The notes under the pieces: generated by a model
Database searches by the model: none
Seen by the model: the letters and a program-made list of their open reading frames with translations, nothing else
What the model was told of the DNA's origin: nothing
Source: Bolinopsis microptera
Taxonomy: Eukaryota; Ctenophora; Tentaculata; Lobata; Bolinopsidae
Length of the DNA stretch: 64,000 nucleotides
NCBI RefSeq assembly: GCF_026151205.1
Contig: NC_087078.1
Coordinates: forward strand, 5,969,675 to 6,033,674
Direction: 5' to 3'
Program-made: the position numbers and the translations under genes
Shown here: piece by piece, positions 24,959 through 36,100 of the stretch
How the letters are laid out: every line of letters begins with the position of its first letter
Numbering within the stretch: the stretch's first letter is position 1

Positions 24959-25919
24959 GCTCCCGACATTAGCGATAATGAGAATGAGAATACGCTTTAA
25001 TGAAGATTTGACTTATTATTGCTATAGATTTATTTTCCTTTAAATACTAGACGTGTCTTTTTTTCTATTTCTGAGTAATATCAGTAACTGTAAATTGAAA
25101 TAACTTCTTTAACAAGTAACAAAAACAGAAATTTCGGTTGAAAATTTGTTGACCTCTGAAAAAAAACTTGAAAGGTCGGCCACCGGTAAATACATGACCG
25201 GGATAATTTGGCGGGTTTTGGGAAATTCCGCCATATTTTTCCCGGTTATTAATTTTCCCAGTCATAAATTAACCCGCTATAATATTCCCGAGTAAGGTAT
25301 GCAAGTCGTTCGAGAATAGCAAACCTAGTTAAACGCTTAATTGTTACAAGCAAAAAATAGCATCTGCCTATACAAACTGCTATAGAAACTTTTCCAGTGT
25401 ATACACTATACATTGGACTCATGAAATGTGTCTATCATTCCAGAGATTTTTAAGCTAAATTTGTTAACATTCTATCATTGTGATGAAGACTATTGTAAAT
25501 AGCTTCACCCATTTGAACGACACAAAGAGGTTAAAAAGGAACCCACTGAGTGCTTCAGCGCTGAAATGGATTCACAAGCAATAAATAGTAAAATATAAAA
25601 TAGCTGATGTACTATAACGGTCCTCATATTAACATAAATCTATTAATAATAAAGAAAAGCTCCGTTGATATTAAGGTATGCTTTTCCTTGTATTGGGATT
25701 ATTGTATTGCTGTCAGCCAATGAGAAGTGAGATTTATAGACGCAAGCCAATTACAGGCAAGAGATCTAAGCACGTGGGTAACCATGGAAACTTCACGTGT
25801 ACCCGGTGTGATTAGCTAGCACAAGTCATTAAGGAGACCGGGTATAGTTTGTACTGGAACAAATCTGTGCAGATTAGGTCTTAGAATGCTTTCTAGATTA
25901 ATCATAGCATATTTTATGA

Positions 25920-26111
25920 TTTCTTCAATACTCCAAATCATGACGTTTGCCAAGTTTCAGCGTTGACGGAAATCGTTTTACACCGTTCTCATATTCAACA
26001 GTGTGATCTCGATAAGAAAATGATAAGACAACAGCTGCTGAACTATGACATCATTCTGTATTCAGTGTCAGGATACGGGACTACATCCTGGTATCACAGT
26101 GCACAAACTGA
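25920..26111 (+). repeat. 191-bp direct repeat, copy 1
   Basis: About 96% identical by eye to 27822-28012, same orientation. No coding potential is seen. It flanks the Merlin/fold-back element on the left. Confidence 0.92.
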
Positions 26112-26150
26112 CTACCTGTCAGCCACTGTATAATATCTACAGCTAGGCAC

Positions 26151-27242
26151 ACTTTGGGCACACTTGGGGCACACGGCACACCTGGGACACAAAATTGAAT
26201 TTCCTGGGGCACACTTGGGGCACAGTTGGGGTACAGTTGGGGCAAAAAGTTACTTGGGGCACACTTGGGGCACACTTGGGGCAAATACAGTTTGGGCACA
26301 CTTGGGGCACATTTGGGGCAAATACAAAGGAAATACAACCGAGGAAGAAGAGTTGTTTGTAAATGGATACTTGGGGGATTTTGTAGGACTACAGACGAGT
26401 GTTTTCTAGTGGAATTTCCTAACAACCGGAGGGACCACCACACTCTCCTTCTTGATAAAGCTCTACGTTGCCCCAGGAACCACCATCTTGACTGACAAGT
26501 GGAGAGGTTACAGTGCTCTTCCACGCTTCCACGGTATGGATTTGTACATCTTGTGGTCAACCATTCAAGAGGCTTCGCTGACCCCCTAACTGGCGTTCAC
26601 ACCAACGCATGTGAAGGGATGTGGTTTCACGCAAAGAGACACATGCTCCGTGGCCATTGAAGGACCCGTGCAGACTCTGAAGCCTAAGAGATAGCCCTCT
26701 GTGAGTTCATGTGGCGTAAGCGTCATAACCTCACCCGATCGGACTCATCTGTGAGAAGAGCCTTTAATAGCGAAATTCATAAGCTGATGAGAAGAGTATT
26801 ATCCTGAATAGTTGAATGTATAATTTTATTAATGTATTGGTTGTATTGGTTTTCAGGAATTAGGTTAATTTTAATTAAATTAAAAATTACGTATACATTG
26901 TTTGTCACTTATTATTACACCAGAAGATTGTTTACCTTAGTCATTTTTTGCCCCAAGTGTGCCCCATGTAACTTTTTGCCCCATCTGTGCCCCAAGTGAG
27001 CCCCAGCTGTTCCCCAACTGTATTTGCCCCAAATGTGCCTCAAGTGTGCCCCAAGTAACTTTGTGCCCCAAGACGTGTGCCCCAGCTGTATTTGCCCCAA
27101 GTGTGCTTGCCCCAAGTGTGCCCCAAGTGTGCCCCAAGTAACTTTCTGCCCCAACTGTGTCCCAAGTGTGCCCCAGGAAATTCATTTTGTGCCCCAGGTG
27201 TGCCCAAAGTGTGCCCCAAGTGTGCCCCAAGTGTGCCTAGCT
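26151..27242. mobile_element. Merlin-type element inside GGGGCACACTT fold-back arms
   Basis: Left arm (26151-26330) and right arm (about 26945-27242) are inverted copies made of GGGGCACACTT and GGGGCAAATACA variants; outer ends share AGCTAGGCACACTT. The arms are long and internally repetitive, unlike ordinary short terminal repeats. Between them lies a degraded Merlin (IS1016/ISXO2-like) transposase. The target duplication is unclear: CAGCTA on the left and TAGCTA on the right are only near matches. Confidence 0.7.
26340..26815 (+). pseudogene. Merlin-family (ISXO2-like DDE) transposase fragment
   Basis: Readable across several frames: GGFCRTTDECFLVEFPNNRR, then TILTDKWRGYSALPRF, then VVNHSRGFADPLTGVHTNAC followed by EGMWFHAK, then CEFMWRKRHNL. 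This order (T..D.WR.Y, VNHS..F.DP.TG.HTN..E..W..AK) is the hallmark of ISXO2-like transposases, called Merlin in animals. At least three frameshifts or stops inactivate it, and the N-terminal part is absent. In an intact element it would cut and paste DNA at the terminal repeats. Confidence 0.78.
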
Positions 27243-27821
27243 AGATTACCAAATTGCCACAGAATCATAATGGTAACACGAATCCTGTCCGACAGCAACT
27301 TTTTCTTGTGTTTGAAGTGATATCTCAAATTTGGCAAATAGAAATTCACCCAAACTTGCACATATTATTCAGCATATAACCATCATACTTGATGGAAAGT
27401 TTCAAGAAAATCGTATGGTAGGATCCGACATAAACTATTGTCCGAAAAACCTAACTTTGGAGGCGGACAGGAGTCGCTGTCGGACAGGAGTCGCCCAATA
27501 TACTATAATATAGAAACTACAGACTTCCTAGTTTGTTGTGATCTGAAGTTAGGATTTAGACCAGTGCTCTATCACAGCGGTCATTAATTGGTATATTGGT
27601 GGTTACTAATGAGTTTACTCTGTTATTACGTTGAGCAAGCATAGTACCTATATGTTAAGGAATCCTGCTTATTAAACAGAGTCACGGAGGAAATATAAAG
27701 TCCTTGCAAATTATGGCTAACATCATATTAATTACGCAACTATTATTATATATTTTATTATTAGATGGCAGTAAAGAAGGCTTTCTAGAATAGTTGATAG
27801 TTATGTTATGTAGGATATTGG

Positions 27822-28012
27822 TTTCCTCAATACTCCAAATCATGACGTTTGCCAAGTTTCAGCGTTGACGGAAATCGTTTTACACCGTTCTCATATCCAA
27901 GAGTGTGATCTCGATAAGAAAATGATAAGACAACAGCTGCTGAACTATGACATCATTCTGTCTTCAGTGTCAGGATACGGGACTACATCCTGGTATCTCA
28001 GTGCACGAACTG
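27822..28012 (+). repeat. 191-bp direct repeat, copy 2
   Basis: Partner of 25920-26111. Together they bracket about 1.7 kb that contains the Merlin/fold-back element. Confidence 0.92.
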
Positions 28013-28661
28013 GCATATACAATATTAATTATACACATAATTAACTCTATAATTGGAAATGGCTAATGATAATAAAAGCTACAGACCTGTCGGCTTGTTT
28101 GGATTGGGTTAAGATTGTCGTGGTCTGTTATTAGAGTAACTGGTCTATTTGGGTTTACAAGAGGTTTATTAGTGGTTTACTGGCATATTAACTGAATCAC
28201 GTGATACAAAAAACGTTCAATTGAATCTTGAAATTACACAATCTATTAGCCCAATTGTTATCCGCCACGAATATTTCACCAAACAGCGAAGGTGTTTGTA
28301 TACTATTAGTAATCTTATTAGTTAATAAGATAATATGTGTGTTAACAAATATTTACCATATTCAACGTGTAAAAATTATGATGTTTTCCTGATCAATGTA
28401 TGAATTTAGTGAGACGGCCAATGCCTTTGACAAATTATTTAGTCAGCAGATAAAAATATAACCGTATAAGCGTATATAACTGCCGGTATTCCATCCTCAC
28501 TGTGATGAGTTTGTGAGTTGCTTGCATTGCCATCAATTGTTCTATTTCATTACTTAGTAAGTTAGTATGTAACGTAGTACTTACTCGGCAAGTAAGGCTT
28601 CAATCTGTGAGTGCTACAAATGAGTTAGGATCTTAGGAATTTAAGACAGCCAGGTTACGAA

Positions 28662-31600
28662 ATGGGAATGTTAAAGTTCACTTATATTATGATGGTACTC
28701 ATCTTAGGTAAGAATCTTACTAGCTTGGATGGGTGATAACCTACTAACCTAGTTATTTAATTATCGAGCCGAATCATCGGATTTTGCAAATCAATATTAA
28801 TAATTCTTGATCGATTTTGAATTTTATCTCGAGTTTAGCAGTTTTGATTACTGGACAAGATTTAAAAATAAGTTACGAATTAGTGAGTCTGTCAATCCAG
28901 TCTACTAGTAAAGCGACACATCAATTAATACCCACTTTTTCCGATGACATTTACCTATTAACACTAATACCTTATGAACTATAACGTAATAATATAGACC
29001 TAATATTTAAATACTTATTAAAAACCTGCTACGCCCGTAATTTTCCAAGACATTAGCTGCAGCCGCTTTAATTAATCAACAAGGTGTGAAAATATTATGT
29101 CGCAATAATTGAGGGCCAGCTACTTTAGAAGAAGCCAGATGTAACTATAAATTATGATAAACTTGGTAGCTACTAAGTACGTCCAGACAAAGTTTTTGGA
29201 GTTTAGAATTACTTCCAACGTATTTACGGTAATCAGTAGTCAATGACTAGACAGGTAAGTAGATATTAGATAAGCACTTCCACTTTTAGGGTGTCAGAAA
29301 TCAGAACTTGCTTCCGTGCTGTAACTCCTTGTTTAAAGTAACACTGTCTGCTGTTGCAGGAATTGTGGAGGTGGGGATGGCGGTAAAGCCGAAGGGGAAA
29401 GTTTCGAAGAAGATAGAGCCTGAAGAAGTTGGATCTGTGGAGGTCACGATAAATTGGAGGTACTATATTTGGGTGTTCCTCAAGGAGGTGTTCTGAGTTT
29501 TCTCCTTTTTGCCGTTCCCTGTGATAGATTTTAAACTTGATCTATGAATAATTGTAAACTGTGATGAGCAGTTAATTGATTAGTGATCAGTGAACTTCTG
29601 AGAGCTGGTCTGTGATCAAACTGTGGAAACGAGGTGTTGGCAAATTACTGTTGATCTGACCAACGAACTTGAGTTGATAAGTTAATAAGCATCTGAGCCC
29701 AGAATGCCTAAAAGTGATATCTGGCCTTGTTGGAATTTATTTGATCAGACAGTACATGGTTGCTCACGTAATTTCCACCCAAAATAAGGCACCATTAGGT
29801 AGAATCTGCTTCAAAGATTCACTTAAACTCATATCTTACTACCTTACATCTTTGTGCCATGATCGACTATCCGGTGGAAGTTATCATCCGTTATCATACA
29901 AGTAACTGTTGTATGCTGTTCCTTCAGATTACCTAAGTTTGGCTGCATGCCCGTCCTCCTCTGATGAGACGTAATGTATAGAAATAAGTATTAAGCAGGG
30001 GCGTTCCGTAATTGAAAAGCAGATCCGGATATACTCAGAGTGCAAACTTCCCGTTAAACCTACAATTAGCTGCTGATATCAGCGAATTCCAACAGAAAAT
30101 ATACCGTTTAAACTTTGGGTAGCTGATTGAATCTGTCATTGAAGCTAGTGAGTTTAACACTGAAGTTAACACTGAAATGATTTTAACATCAGCACCCTGA
30201 GGTATTTTCAATGACTCTGTCAGAATTATGACATTGAGGTGACGCAGCAGCACTATTATAAACACTACTGTCCAGCTTGTTTTTAACTCCATGATAACAA
30301 CGACACACTCCTCAGGACGAACTATGATGAGGGGCTGATCCGCCTGCTTTACAAGGTAGTTGGGGAGGAAATTGAGCGTAACAGCTTAAAAAGTGGATCT
30401 AAATCTTCAGAAACTTATCAAATCTCAAACAGTACATGTGAGTGAGAGTGCTATAACTTCATTACACCAGATCGTGTCACAATGCTCCAGAATGAATTGA
30501 GAAATTGTGTTGGAAACCTTAGTGACCATGCGTTTAGTTATTAACTTATTTAATTCCAATTCTAAAAAGCTTACTTTAAACAGACCAAGTTAAAATCATA
30601 GTATCAGTAAGAAATACTGCACTTAGGTGTTGTCACAGTTTGAAGTCCTTACTTCGCCAGTGAGGCACCACTACTTACAAAACTTTAATAGTACTTTCTG
30701 ACAATGGACAAATTAATGAACACTTATGCCAAGGCTCTGGTTGCGACTTGCGACTGCGAATTTTCCCTCTCGCCGTTTGCTCCCTTGATGTTAAACCAAA
30801 GAAGTAAGGTTAAACCTAAATCCAGTAGTTGGTCTAAGTCTACCCCAACCCTAGTAATTTTATAACATATTCCATTATCTAACACAAACCCAATAGCAAT
30901 TAGCATAGTTTAAAATGGTTGGAGGTAAAATTTCGGGGGATGAAATCTAGAGTGACGAAAGGTCGAGGCATGAAAGATTGAATAATGGAATATTGAGAGA
31001 TCAATGTCGGGGGATAAAATATATTGAGGGATATAATGTTCTGAAATGAAATGAAATGTGGATGAATTGTAAGTCCATTTCCTCTCAGTTCTGTGTACGC
31101 ACTGCAGTCTAGTAACAGACGATAAGACTTGCCACGAGAAGTACGAAGTGTGCCCCACAGGACACGGCTGCTTTCAGACACGTGTTCATTAAGTACGGGA
31201 CAGCGCTTCTTGGAAAAGGTACAGATCACTATTTCTGTGAAAAATGTTTAGCTAGATATTGGAGATTTCACTTTTGTTCTGAACTTTATATTTTCCAGTT
31301 TTTTTAGCTTGAACAGAGCTTGGTAATTAGAAAAATGGGCGAATGGTTTCTCTTTCGCTTTGATTCACCCGGAAGATGCACTTTGGCAGCTCTAAATTAA
31401 AGGATCTAGAAAGTGCGAAGAATTTACCGATTGTTTGCTTTCACCTCGTATCTCCCGGTGCCTCCCACTAGCCAATAACAAGTCCTGGTCGTGGTTGACA
31501 CTAGTCGTGATTTCATAAATCGTGGACTTTTAGACTCGATCTGTTGGTCTGATCTTGGAATATACGGCTTCCACTGAGAGAAAACAAAGTGCAACCATGA

Positions 31601-32920
31601 AAATTTCCCGTTGAAAAAATCCGGCTTCCGCTAATAGTATGACGAAAGTGATGACATGATCGTATTTGAGGTTCAGTAACGAGCATGATGTGTTCCATAA
31701 AAGATGATCGGAGCCGTATCATCTTTAACTTAAAGGTGATAAGGCTCCGAGTTGCCGAAGGATATTGTGGAATAGAACGTTATTTAATCGAACCGTCATC
31801 AAATACTGTGAAGTAGGTTTTCGGAATCTTGACTCCGGCATAAAGACAGCGTCTCTACATTTATTATAAAAAACCCGATGCAAAACTTGACGTGCTTATG
31901 AATTAACACCGTCCACTTTTAAATATGAACTAATGTGTCGTTAAACTTAATTGTGTCTTGTTCGGTCTGATTCATAAAAGCCTTTTGGGAGACTAGACAT
32001 CCAAGGAGTAAACAAAGAAAAAATGGAATGACAAAATCTGTAAATTGTAACTTTATAAGGAGGAACTAAAAATCCATGAAGTATTAAAAAAGATAAAGAA
32101 AAATGCTTATTAAAATAAGGGATTTTTATCAGCCATTTAGCCATCGTGTTTCCCGACCAAACGTTAAATTAGTTAGGTTTAGCGAATGTACAACTAAATA
32201 CAGTTAAAACTAATATCTATTATCCAATAACTCAATAATCAATTCTAGATTATTTGATGGCAAATTGGTCATCGTGGACGTATAATTAAGTAATTATGGT
32301 CAAGACGGTTAATATATGGCGCAATATGGACACCTAATATCCCCTCCCCAAATATAAGCAATGACTATTAATTACAAATGACTGAATTTTTAATGTGTTA
32401 TCTTTCCCCACCCTAAAGGTAGTCGTCATCGCTATTATATACTTTATCAGCACTACAAATAGTAGTACATGCTCTTATTGAGGCAATATATTTTTTTAAA
32501 GGGGAAAAATGATAGTTATTTATGTAAAAGTGCGTTGAAATCTGCATATGACGGTATTAAGTTCGTAACCCCAGCTGTACCCTCAATTTGTGATTAACCC
32601 CACCAACCAGTAACCACTGGTTACTGTGGTTACTAATAGTAACCACAGTAACCACTGATTCCACTCCTAATATATCCCATTTCACTAAACCATACCTCCA
32701 GGGTTGCTGGAACGAGCCTATGACCTCTACATACGGTAAATGTGAATACTGTAAAGACTCAGATGACCGGTACAGCTGTTTTTGTGAGACCTGCTCGGAA
32801 CCAATGTGTAATTCTGAAATCATTATGGGGGGAGCCCCCTCCAGTCAATCCAGGACTAAGCAAACGGATGTTATCAGTTTTATCAGCATCCTGGGGATTC
32901 TGCTGAGGACCTTTTACTGA
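28662..32920 (+). CDS. Ly6/uPAR-like (three-finger) GPI-anchored protein, 3 exons, one apparent 1-bp frameshift
   Basis: Exon 1 (28662-28707, donor GTAAGA) encodes a signal peptide, MGMLKFTYIMMVLILG. Exon 2 (31089-31218; acceptor TTCCTCTCAG, donor GTACAG) joins in phase and gives CTHC, KTC, EVCPTGHGCFQTRV, then an in-frame TAA. One base further round, the reading resumes as STGQRFLEK. Exon 3 (32702-32920, acceptor ACCTCCAG) gives GCWNEP, GKCEYC, YSCFCETCSEPMCN, a Ser-rich linker and the hydrophobic end DVISFISILGILLRTFY. The Cys order and the closing C-x4-C-N are those of Ly6/uPAR domains, and the tail fits a GPI signal. One missing base in exon 2 (near TTCATTAAG) is needed to keep frame, so this is either a recent null allele, a pseudogene or a sequence error. 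Such proteins act on the outer cell surface as receptor modulators or adhesion factors. Confidence 0.65.
29360..29496 (+). other. possible alternative second exon of the Ly6-like gene
   Basis: After the acceptor TCTGCTGTTGCAG, a phase-compatible frame continues exon 1 for 45 residues (GIVEVGMAVKPKGKVSKKIE...) to TGA. It would give a 60-residue peptide instead of the Ly6 form. It has no cysteines or known motif, and may be chance. Confidence 0.25.
30055..30441 (+). pseudogene. decayed SEA-domain-like coding fragment
   Basis: One frame reads ISEFQQKIYRLNFG, ESVIEASEFNTEVNTEMILT, GIFNDSVRIMTLR and RSSTIINTTVQLVFNS, then, after a 1-base shift, NNDTLLRTNYDEGLIRLLYK and GEEIERNSLKSGSKSSETYQ. The order (F...V...L....SV....L..GS.I....V.F.S) suggests a SEA domain. 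Three in-frame stops (TAG, TGA, TGA) fit C-to-T decay of CAG and CGA codons. It ends at a good donor (GTGAGT, phase 1), so it was once an exon. It lies in intron 1 of the Ly6-like gene on the same strand. Confidence 0.4.
32600..32664. repeat. GGTTACTGTGGTTACT hairpin
   Basis: AACCACTGGTTACTGTGGTT and AACCACAGTAACCACTG face each other across TACTAATAG, giving an imperfect hairpin in intron 2 of the Ly6-like gene. Confidence 0.6.
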
Positions 32921-33120
32921 TACCAGTATTATCGGCACATTGGATTCTACAGAGGGCATTTTACTGTAACCATGATGTCATCGGCACGCTGTGGATTCAA
33001 CGGACGGTTTTTAACCTTTACCATGGTCACACGATGTCACTGTAATCAGTACGATGTGGGTTACATTTAGGCCCTTTGGTATCATCAGAGTACCGTGGAT
33101 TCTACAGAGAACTTTTTATA
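32870..33120. repeat. degenerate minisatellite of about 45-60 bp overlapping the 3' end of the Ly6-like gene
   Basis: Units share a pattern of ATCGGCAC..TGGATTCTACAGAGG followed by TTTTAC and TACCAT/TACCAG. The first unit codes the hydrophobic end of the Ly6-like protein. Confidence 0.55.
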
Positions 33121-36100
33121 CTACAAGAATCAACAAGACACTCAAGTGCAATCTACGTGACATGCTCTGTCATTCGTACTGAGCCCTTCAAAGATTATAA
33201 ACTTGGGAATAACCTCACAGTCTGTAATCCCTTCTGTTTCCTCTTTACTTCTTTTAAACAGCAGCTACTAAGTACGTCTTCAGAAGTGCCTTTATCGTGA
33301 CGTGATACCTTGGAATAACTTAAGACCAGCGTACAGATCATCGCCAAAAAGCTTTCATTTAACACTTTCTATTTGAAAATACATTATCTAACTTGTTATA
33401 TATGGAAATGTTCGTGTAAATCACAATGTCAAGTTTCCGTTTGAGCTTTTTAAAGTTCACGACCGATGTTTCACATAACCCCACACAAACTTTAAAGGAA
33501 CAGTTCAAACTTTTAACACATCAGGGTTCAAACATGAAAGGGTGTTAATTGTTAGAACCTGCGGCAACATCCTCCCCTGGTTCCTGAAGCTTATGGAGTT
33601 GGAACTGGTGTCATTGGTCGTTGACAGGACCAGTATTTTTAAACCCTCTCCATTTGTCACCACTTAATTATCACAGTTTCAATCTTGGTGTGTGCGTGTG
33701 CTGAAAGTATAGTGCTTTTTTGTTCTATTTTATTGTTTCATTCGGACTATTGTTTTGTCCTGTTGTACTGTTTCGTTCGTGCTTTTTTTGTTCGGTGATA
33801 ATGTCTCCGTCGTGATATTTTTTGCAGTTTACAAGTCATTTTTTGGTAGTGAAAAGTTTCGATCTGATTGTTTTTCTTTTTTTTTCAGTCCGGTACACTA
33901 TTCGGAGCTTTTTTGTACTACTATTATTTAGAATTATCGCTAATATGACTTAATGATGCTTTTAATACTTTCTGCTAATGGTATACCTATAGGCTTATTG
34001 TAAATTGTAATCGAATAAGTAAGGTAAAATTATTATAGACCAGGGTCTATAATCATATTCCTTATATTCCCGATTTCTTAAGAACAAATTCCTTATCACG
34101 AAGACCTGCAGTCGGTCTTTGAAACAAATCTAAATCTATTTTGATCCAAAACGTAGTAATTCTAAGGTTTGGAAGTCTAGGCAATAACTAGCTGAACTCT
34201 TAAAATTTACTTAATGTAAAAGTGTAAAGCGATATTGAGACGGTGTCGGTCTTTAGTACTTTCATTCGGGAAGAGATGACCTAATATAATTCTTTTGAAA
34301 ACTATTGTAAAAACAAGAATACTGGGAATTTGAAGCAACACTAAATCCTCAAAATCCCCAAACTAAGCTTAACAATTTAACGAAAATCGTGTTCAGGTTA
34401 AAAGTTTATCAATATACCAAATATAAGCACCTATGCCACATTAAATAAATATAATGAGGAGTAGCTTAGTAAGCCACGCCTCATTATGTCGTGCTTAATG
34501 TGGTATAGCCACTGGTGTAAAGAGCGGCATTCCAAGAAAAGAGCGGCAACGCTTCATCAACCTCAAAACTCATTAACCACAGCTCATTAGATTTTAGCAA
34601 AAATGAAGGATAAAATACTAAACACATAAAAAAACTATACAATGCAGTCTTCAAACATTAGTTCTTCCAGTATAGCAGGAAGATGTGGTGTAGCTTGGTC
34701 AGTAAAACAATGTATACTATAGAGTCAACGTCCTATGTGGATCTTAAGTTTCACTAACGATGTAAAAAGCTCTATAGTGTTACTAACAATGATACCTAGG
34801 TAGTTTTCCTTATACACGGTCTGTTATATTGTTTTACTTTTGTATGAAACTGTAAACTAACTTTTCAATAGTGAAATAAATTCTCAAAAAGCTAATCATG
34901 ATTGCAAAACGACATCCGCCTTATCTATCGCATTTTTAAAAGGGAAAAAACGTCGATAATATAATATTCATCATGATATTTGTCATATTGTACTGCATCA
35001 TAGAATATCTTCCTCTTCCTCCATTAATTAAGTTATCAAGCTAACTAACAATAAATACGCAGAGTAAAATAAGGCAACATGAACGGCAGCTAAGATTTTA
35101 CACTGTAGCACTGTACAGAACTCGAAACAGTGCATTCCTCACACGATACACGACACTGTAAATCCACAAAATTAGAAACTTTACACCCAAACAATGATCC
35201 GAACAACATTCATCAGTAAAACCGCACGATGAGTATCTACTTAGCACACTGGATATACAAGAACACAAGAACAGTAAAAGTACACAGCTCTCCGAGCTTC
35301 AGATTATATACATTGGTTATAGGCATCTCCACCGAGCCGCCATATAAGGTATAATGGATAAGCAATTATACCTCCTCTGGTATAGGATAATCCCTCACTT
35401 GCTGTGTCACGTGATATGTCTAATTATTCAGGTGGGGAGTGATTATCTTTGTTTTGTGATTATTATTGCAAGAATTTTAGAATTTAGATGAACGTCTCTG
35501 CTGGATTTCCGGCCGGATGTGACGGAGGCAGACGTACCGTGGGAGAGCAGTGCTACGACCTTGTGATACAATGTGACTGAGCTTAGGATATCACGCGCTC
35601 GGTAGCTGCATAAAAATGCCATGACAACAGCAGATGCTGGGTAGCAGGCCAAGACGCGTGCTGGTAGAGGAGATTAGTGATAAGAGACGAGCCACACCTG
35701 TTAAGTAATTAGTTAGATCACAGCTGTGTTGGTGTAATTATAACGCGGTGAAATCTTAGATAAGACTAAGAGGAAAGATGTTTGACAGGACGGGAAGTTC
35801 AAGTGCCGATTGAGATGCCGCAAGAAATTAATTGCATCGTGTCCAGGTTCCTGGAACTTATAATTGAGTGATCAAAAAGTCTTAAATCAATAATTATGGC
35901 GCAATAACTGCTCTACTATACAATCAGTTAATACAACTCTCTTCCATAACCATAATCACATAATAGTATAAATATAATGATTAATGATATCGATAAAACA
36001 TGAAGAGTAAAATCGGTTTTTTGTGTAATACTCTGACGGAACACGCCTCTAATTGTAGTTCAATTAAGAGCATTTTGCTAATGACCCAATAATAGAATTG

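Larger units (their letters stand above)
23412..25297. mobile_element. TA-flanked DNA element, 1886 bp, with nested fold-back
   Basis: Terminal inverted repeats begin CCTTACTCGGGA and are flanked by TA at 23410-23411 and 25298-25299. The first bases (CCTTA) equal those of the pogo-like element, hinting at a related transposase. Just inside each end is a related block of about 85 bp (CCGGGATAA...TTCCGCCATATTTTTCCCGG), present as direct copies at about 23432 and 25198. No transposase is recognisable. A frame at 23820-23970 (GGQEIKLRLTFRAVAPLADK) looks mildly coding but is unidentified. The fold-back arms at 23969-24250 and 24690-24958 sit inside. Confidence 0.65.

Noticed and set aside
26164..26409. 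Open frames rich in Gly-His-Thr/Trp across the fold-back arms
   Set aside because: They are read-outs of the GGGGCACACTT repeat in several frames on both strands.
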